Shown piece by piece: positions 59,206 through 64,000 of a stretch of DNA of 64,000 bases (positions within the stretch are counted from its first letter, which is position 1; each line of letters begins with the position of its first letter). The translations under genes were made by a program, and so were the position numbers. Below the pieces are notes generated by a model that was not told the DNA's origin, searched no databases, and saw nothing but the letters and a program-made list of their open reading frames with translations. The DNA comes from Volvox africanus. Taxonomy: Eukaryota; Chlorophyta; Chlorophyceae; Chlamydomonadales; Volvocaceae. The DNA is taken from assembly GCA_030268105.1 (NCBI GenBank), contig BSDZ01000079.1, positions 3,896,001 through 3,960,000 on the forward strand, read 5' to 3'.

Positions 59206-62200
59206 TCATGGCGCCCCTAGCAGGCGCTCCACTGCCGCGTTTACGTTGCCGCCCGTGGCCTGTGGGCTCAGGGGGCGTGATCCGGCCAGACAGGGCATTA
59301 TCATGGAGTATGGGAACAAAGAAACAAACCTTTCAACATATGCGACATGGATATTATGTTATACATGGTGCGACGTCACTTGAAACGTGCACTCAACATG
59401 CGCCAGGCAGCAGGGGTTTGAGCCAAAACATACTCGCATCCCCTCCTTTCGGGAAACCCTGTTCGTTGCTCCAAACCCGTTACCTATCCCAGCACACAGG
59501 CCCAGCATGATACAGTCGCAAAACACCGTGGTGGCAGAGGGCTTAGGGACCTCTCGTTGTCCTGTCCGCATCCGCCTAGCACGCTTTGAATGTGTTCTAC
59601 GAGTCGGGCCATCGCAAAGCTGAAAGTAGGGGCCACATAGGGGCGTATCTGTTCCATATGCATCCTGTCTGCGCGCGTCCACGTGCCCCATGACCCACCT
59701 GCAAAGCGGCAATGTTGGACTGGCGGTCGAAGAAGCCCATATCTGCCAGCTGCTGCAGCTGCGTGGCGTAGGCCACCTCCGGATCTGCCGCAGGTGCCGG
59801 CGCCGGTGGCATCATTCCAAATAGCCCACCCATGCCATTGCCAAGCAGGGCCCCCATGTCGGGAAATCCAGCACCTCCACCGGCGCCGCCGCCACCTGGC
59901 AGAGGTCCGCCAGGCATGCCGCCCATTAACTCCGCCAAAAGCGGGTTGGAGGTCTGCGGGAAGATGCATGTGTGGGTCCAGAAAATAAATGGGAGTTGTA
60001 TGTCAATGCAGGCCAATTAGGTATTCAGAACTACGCATTATGCATCAGCGCTGAAGGGGTTAGGAATGCGGGCTGGTGGATAGCAACACGGGAAAGGTGC
60101 GCTCAGTGCCATATCTGCATTTGGCTCCTGGCCACAGAGCAGCAGCGGGTACGTGGAGAGGGATCGGCCCCATGGTTCAGGGATCCCACAGGAACGCAAA
60201 CTTGAAACCTCATTCCAGGAACGTGAGTCGTACCACAGGAAAGCCCCTTCACTCGCAGCACTTACGCGCATCTGTTCCATCTGCTGCATGAACTGGAGCA
60301 TCTGAGAGAGGTTCTGTGGGTCAAACATGGCGCGCATTGCCTCTGGGCTCCTGAGCATGCTCCTGAAATCGGCAAGCGTAGCACAATACAGCGCAAAAGG
60401 ACGTCAGTCCCGCTAAAGGCAAATCAGACGAGGATCTGCCCTGCATGGTCTTATATAAGCTATAAACCCTAATACAGCTCCTTATATAATTAATTATATA
60501 ATACTGCTTGTTCTCTTGTAACCCAACGGAAAGGCGGCTATTTGCCCCTCCAAAGTCCGCAGCACCTTAGCACAGGGTTCGCGTCCGCCATTGCCCGCAC
60601 ATTGGGGTTGGCATTCATCATTGCCTCCAACATTGCGGGGTTGCTGGAGACGGTGTGCATCGCCTGTTGGATTGCGGGATTCTGCAGGCAGATTATGGCA
60701 GACAGGATGCAAACCTTAAAACGTGACAGATACGTGACGAGGAAGGCCGACATACAGCACATAGTAGCCATATTAACCAGGGTATCGCAGCGCGTTGGCA
60801 TACGCACGGCACGACAAGTGTGGCGAGACAACACATGATATTCCTAGCCCATGGCGTGGGGCTCGGATGGTAAGGCTCCACTCCATGTTTACAGCGTTTG
60901 CATCCCCCTGGTGTAATAACGCTGTGCCCCACCACGCACCGCACCTGCAACATGCCCAACATGTCCGCAGGGTTCATGTTGAGACCGCCGAAGCCTCCCA
61001 GCCCACCGAGCCCAGCGAACCCAGGCCCCATACCAGCGGGCAGACCCAAGCCCGGCCCACCACCAGCCGCACCGCCACCCGGTGCCCCGGGGGCACCAGC
61101 TCCACCACCTGGCAATCAGCATTTTACGCAATCCACGTACGACTCAAACACGAACAATCATAGAACAGAATTGCAACTCAGCTGGTGCAGGAAATGGCAA
61201 TGCAGGTTCCAAGTGCGGAAGCTATATGGCACTACATAGCTTTCCCAACGATAAAACGGCAACTAACGGCTCATCCAAATCATGCCGAGTTCGTAGTCGG
61301 ACATTACCAGGCTGGCTCGATATGATGGAACAGTGCAATTAGGGGGTCCTCGTGAAGACTTGCCGCTTCCGCTGCTTGCACACTACCCCCTGACATTTGC
61401 TAGGTATTTCTGCAAGGCTCCTTGCACAGCCAAACCTGGTGCCCATGGATTGGGAAGTGGCGCCGCATTAGGCGCTGTGTAAGCGCCATCGGCAGAGGCG
61501 GCGCCGTTTGATCCGTTCGTGGCAGTACCGCCGACACCAGCCGCCGGAACCCCGCCCAATGCCTGCTGCAGCAGTGCTGCCAGCGGATCCCCGGCCGTGC
61601 CGCCAGAAGCTGCGGCGGACGCCGATTCAGGCGCCATGGCGGCGTTCATGAGCGGCTCCTGAATTTGTTCATGCAGGCGGCGTAGTGCGTTAAAGCCCTC
61701 TGGCAGGGCCTCGATGTTGGACAGCGCGCGGTCGCTGGTGCGCATATGCTCCCGAAGCAGGGCCTGCGCGCACAGCGAGCGCCAACATGGAGGGTTGTAA
61801 AGGGATTGTGTCAGGGCTAGACAGCGCGCATCGGACAGGGCCAGGACAATTGCCTTGCTAAAAAGATGCAGTGTCTCAGGTTGCAGTCAGCAGAAACGCC
61901 AGCACAACTGGACACGACCAGTGCGGACCAGATAGGCATCGAAAACCAGTAGGATGACCGCCCCTCGGCCTCTAATGTCCTCCACCATACTTTTAAGATT
62001 TCTGCAACCGACAACTGCTGAGTATAATGCATCCCAGGAAATCATCATCAACACTATCGTGTCGCACATGCCTCGAATACGTACGCCGCGTATGGATAAA
62101 TCTGCAAGACAATACCCCTCTCTCGCGCCTCCCTGATCTTCCCAACCGGACACAGTATAACCGGGTTCTTGTCCAAAGACACGCGCTTTCGACGAACCCA

Positions 62201-64000
62201 CCGGGTTGGACCCGATTCGCAGCATCTCCCGAAGTGTCGCGGGATCATTAAGGATTTGGGCAACCTGCACGTCGGACAGAACCGTGGGGGCGCAAGCCAA
62301 CGATAAGCCCAGGGTACGCGACAACCCACTCCTGGGCCCATGCCGCATCAAGCATCGGTCCAGCACCTCGTTACCGTCCCACCCGGGGCGCCATTTAACG
62401 GCGCTTGTCGTTTCATCTTCAATGCGAATGCAAATGGATCACTTCGCCGGGAAGCAAGAACTTAGCAAACCCTGGCCCTTTTATAACATACCCGGGATGA
62501 AACCTAGATTCTTAGGTTCCCAAGAAACACATCTGGTCGACATCACCAAGAACTGGCATCCCGGTACGCTTCGACATCCACCCATTTCTTACTATAATAG
62601 CTAAGCTCCTCGTGCCAACCCCTGCCATAACTCTTTAACATTGCCAAGGTTCTCGGGATTACCTCGGGATTACGCTCCATAACCTCCCGCACCGCTGGGT
62701 TAGCTAGCATCAGCGTGCGAATCAGCTCCGGGTCGCTTAACATGGACTGCACCGCTGGGTTATTCATAGCTGCGGACATGGCCTGCTGTAGACCGGCAGG
62801 TACGCCAGGCTGCAGCAGAGATTGCAAGTGGGCGGCCAGGGCCGGTATAGAAATATCTGAGGGACGGGTCAATTACCGTCCCTTATGCAGGAAAAGAAAG
62901 TGATTATGTTCGCCATGCGGGATATTCGCGACAGATCCTCACAGACCGGTAATTCCTGACTTTTGACGGTACAGCATATCCGAAACACAGGACATGCACG
63001 TTCATCATGCAGGAGCGTGTCCCGACGGGCTATTTCTGCTGACAGCATCAGCGCAGATGCGTGGGCAAAAGATCAAGTTAATCACGCGGCCATGCCGGTG
63101 CATGCTAGCATTCCCGTTGCAGTTAAAACAATGCAATCTGGCCCTTTAACATGTAAAGGATGTCCTTGGCAAACCTTGAATAATTATAACTACACAATGT
63201 CCTCATGTGTTCTTCCCACCCTCAAGCTGAACCCCAACCCTCCAAATTCGGAGCCAGGCGGTACTACGGTGTGGTAATACATGGAGCGCCTACCATGCCG
63301 AAACCGCCAGCAGCGCCTCCACCGACACCAGGCGCTCCGGTAGGGCTTGCCGCAGCAGGGCCCGTGGCTACGGTTGGTTGAGAGCTGTGGGTGGAATGAG
63401 GGTAGAAGGCAGCAGCGCATGATGTTAGCAAACGAATTAGGTTGAGCTGATTAAACAGTTTGAGCGAAGTCGTCCCAACCTCGACCCGCGGAAGTTAGTG
63501 TGAGTGTCAACAACACACTCAAGTGTGAAATGCTCCGAATATGTATCGATAAGCACGTCAGGACGTATTTAAAGTTGAAGTAACCAAGCGTGGAATTCTT
63601 TAATCGGAAAATGACACAGAAGTAATCAAGCTTATGCGGCAGGAGAAGATTGACAGTCGACTAGCACGGAAGACGCCAGGCTGCATTTGCATGACCTATT
63701 TAAAGTGTTTACAAGCAAGGGATGACTACGTACACAAGGCTGTAGGTGTCGCATCCGCACCTGCCACCGGCTGGCCTGCCGCGAACCAGATGCAGCACAC
63801 TGTCGTTAAGAATGCCTGCACCGCGCGCGCCATTTCGAATAATTTCACGCCGTCGCCGTCGGTTGACACGAAATTGGAAACAAGTTTATAAAGCCGAAAG
63901 CGAGCGCATTCAGGACAGCTGGACCTTCGCCATCCGTCAACGGCAGACCGTGCCGAGTGCTCACCGTAGCTATCAATTGTGCGCTCATCATCCTTCAGGA
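59206..64000 (-). CDS. DSK2: Ubiquilin / DSK2 ubiquitin shuttle protein (5' end beyond window)
   Basis: Shuttle factor that binds the proteasome through an N-terminal ubiquitin-like domain and polyubiquitin through a C-terminal UBA domain; STI1 repeats bind clients. Minus-strand exons: 64000-63965 (running off the window), 63815-63761, 63384-63294, 62809-62663, 62264-62202, 61763-61436, 61108-60945, 60681-60566, 60362-60266, 59953-59699 and 59259-59206. Every phase fits, giving about 468 residues in the window. Visible parts are the end of the Ubl domain (LKDDERTIDSYGILNDSVLH), a Gly/Ala/Pro linker, STI1 repeats (MSAAMNNPAVQSMLSDPELI; VAQILNDPATLREMLRIGSN; MRTSDRALSNIEALPEGFNA; NPAIQQAMHTVSSNPAMLEA; FDPQNLSQMLQFMQQMEQMR), and the UBA domain (YATQLQQLADMGFFDRQSNI; ATGGNVNAAVERLLGAP). 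Two linkers are extremely Gly-rich. Only the first part of the Ubl domain is missing, cut by the window edge. Confidence 0.97.

Overview
The window is nuclear DNA of a chlorophyte green alga, most likely a volvocine (Chlamydomonas/Volvox) relative. Almost every gene is split into short exons by GT-AG introns of about 100-1200 bases. The G6PD is of the plant plastid type. The Rab protein is of the RabE/Rab8 type seen in volvocine algae. TGTAA, the usual chlorophyte polyadenylation signal, lies downstream of several stop codons. No bacterial operon, tRNA, rRNA, CRISPR array or recognisable transposon was seen. Gene models were built by hand: protein-like segments were joined only where donor and acceptor dinucleotides and reading phase agreed.

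Layout. 0.7-6.1 kb (+): plastid-type glucose-6-phosphate dehydrogenase, 13 exons. 7.3-9.8 kb (-): LSM14/SCD6/DCP5 mRNA-decapping protein, 9 exons, complete. 12.0-12.7 kb (+): small uncharacterised protein. 13.7-14.1 kb (-): C-terminal part of RNase H2 subunit C. 17.1-17.8 kb (-): Yippee zinc-binding protein, complete. 18.3-23.4 kb (+): uncharacterised 399-residue protein with a Cys cluster. 26.0-27.2 kb (-): GCK-domain protein, complete. 28.3-34.9 kb (+): large CHY-zinc-finger protein. 36.2-37.8 kb (+): RabE/Rab8 GTPase, complete. 40.1-44.2 kb (+): bZIP-like coiled-coil protein. 46.4-49.4 kb (+): UbiE-type SAM methyltransferase. 52.8-53.7 kb (-): C-terminus of an uncharacterised protein. 56.3-57.0 kb (+): 120-residue coiled-coil protein. 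58.5-59.1 kb (-): uncharacterised protein. 59.2-64.0 kb (-): ubiquilin/DSK2, running off the right edge.

These are unrelated housekeeping and regulatory genes. They cover NADPH supply, mRNA decapping, RNA/DNA hybrid removal, vesicle traffic, ubiquitin shuttling and methyl transfer. Nothing suggests a cluster acting as one pathway. Most neighbours are convergent (G6PD/DCP5, methyltransferase/52.8-kb gene, 57.0/58.5-kb genes) or divergent (GCK/CHY), with gaps of about 1-3 kb. Introns are rich in simple repeats.

The strongest open leads are three. The first is the set of conserved-looking but unrecognised proteins (12.0, 18.3, 52.8, 56.3 and 58.5 kb). The second is two apparent frame problems (12738 and about 40130) that may be assembly indels. 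The third is an intron with a GC donor and an internal perfect hairpin (23029-23243).
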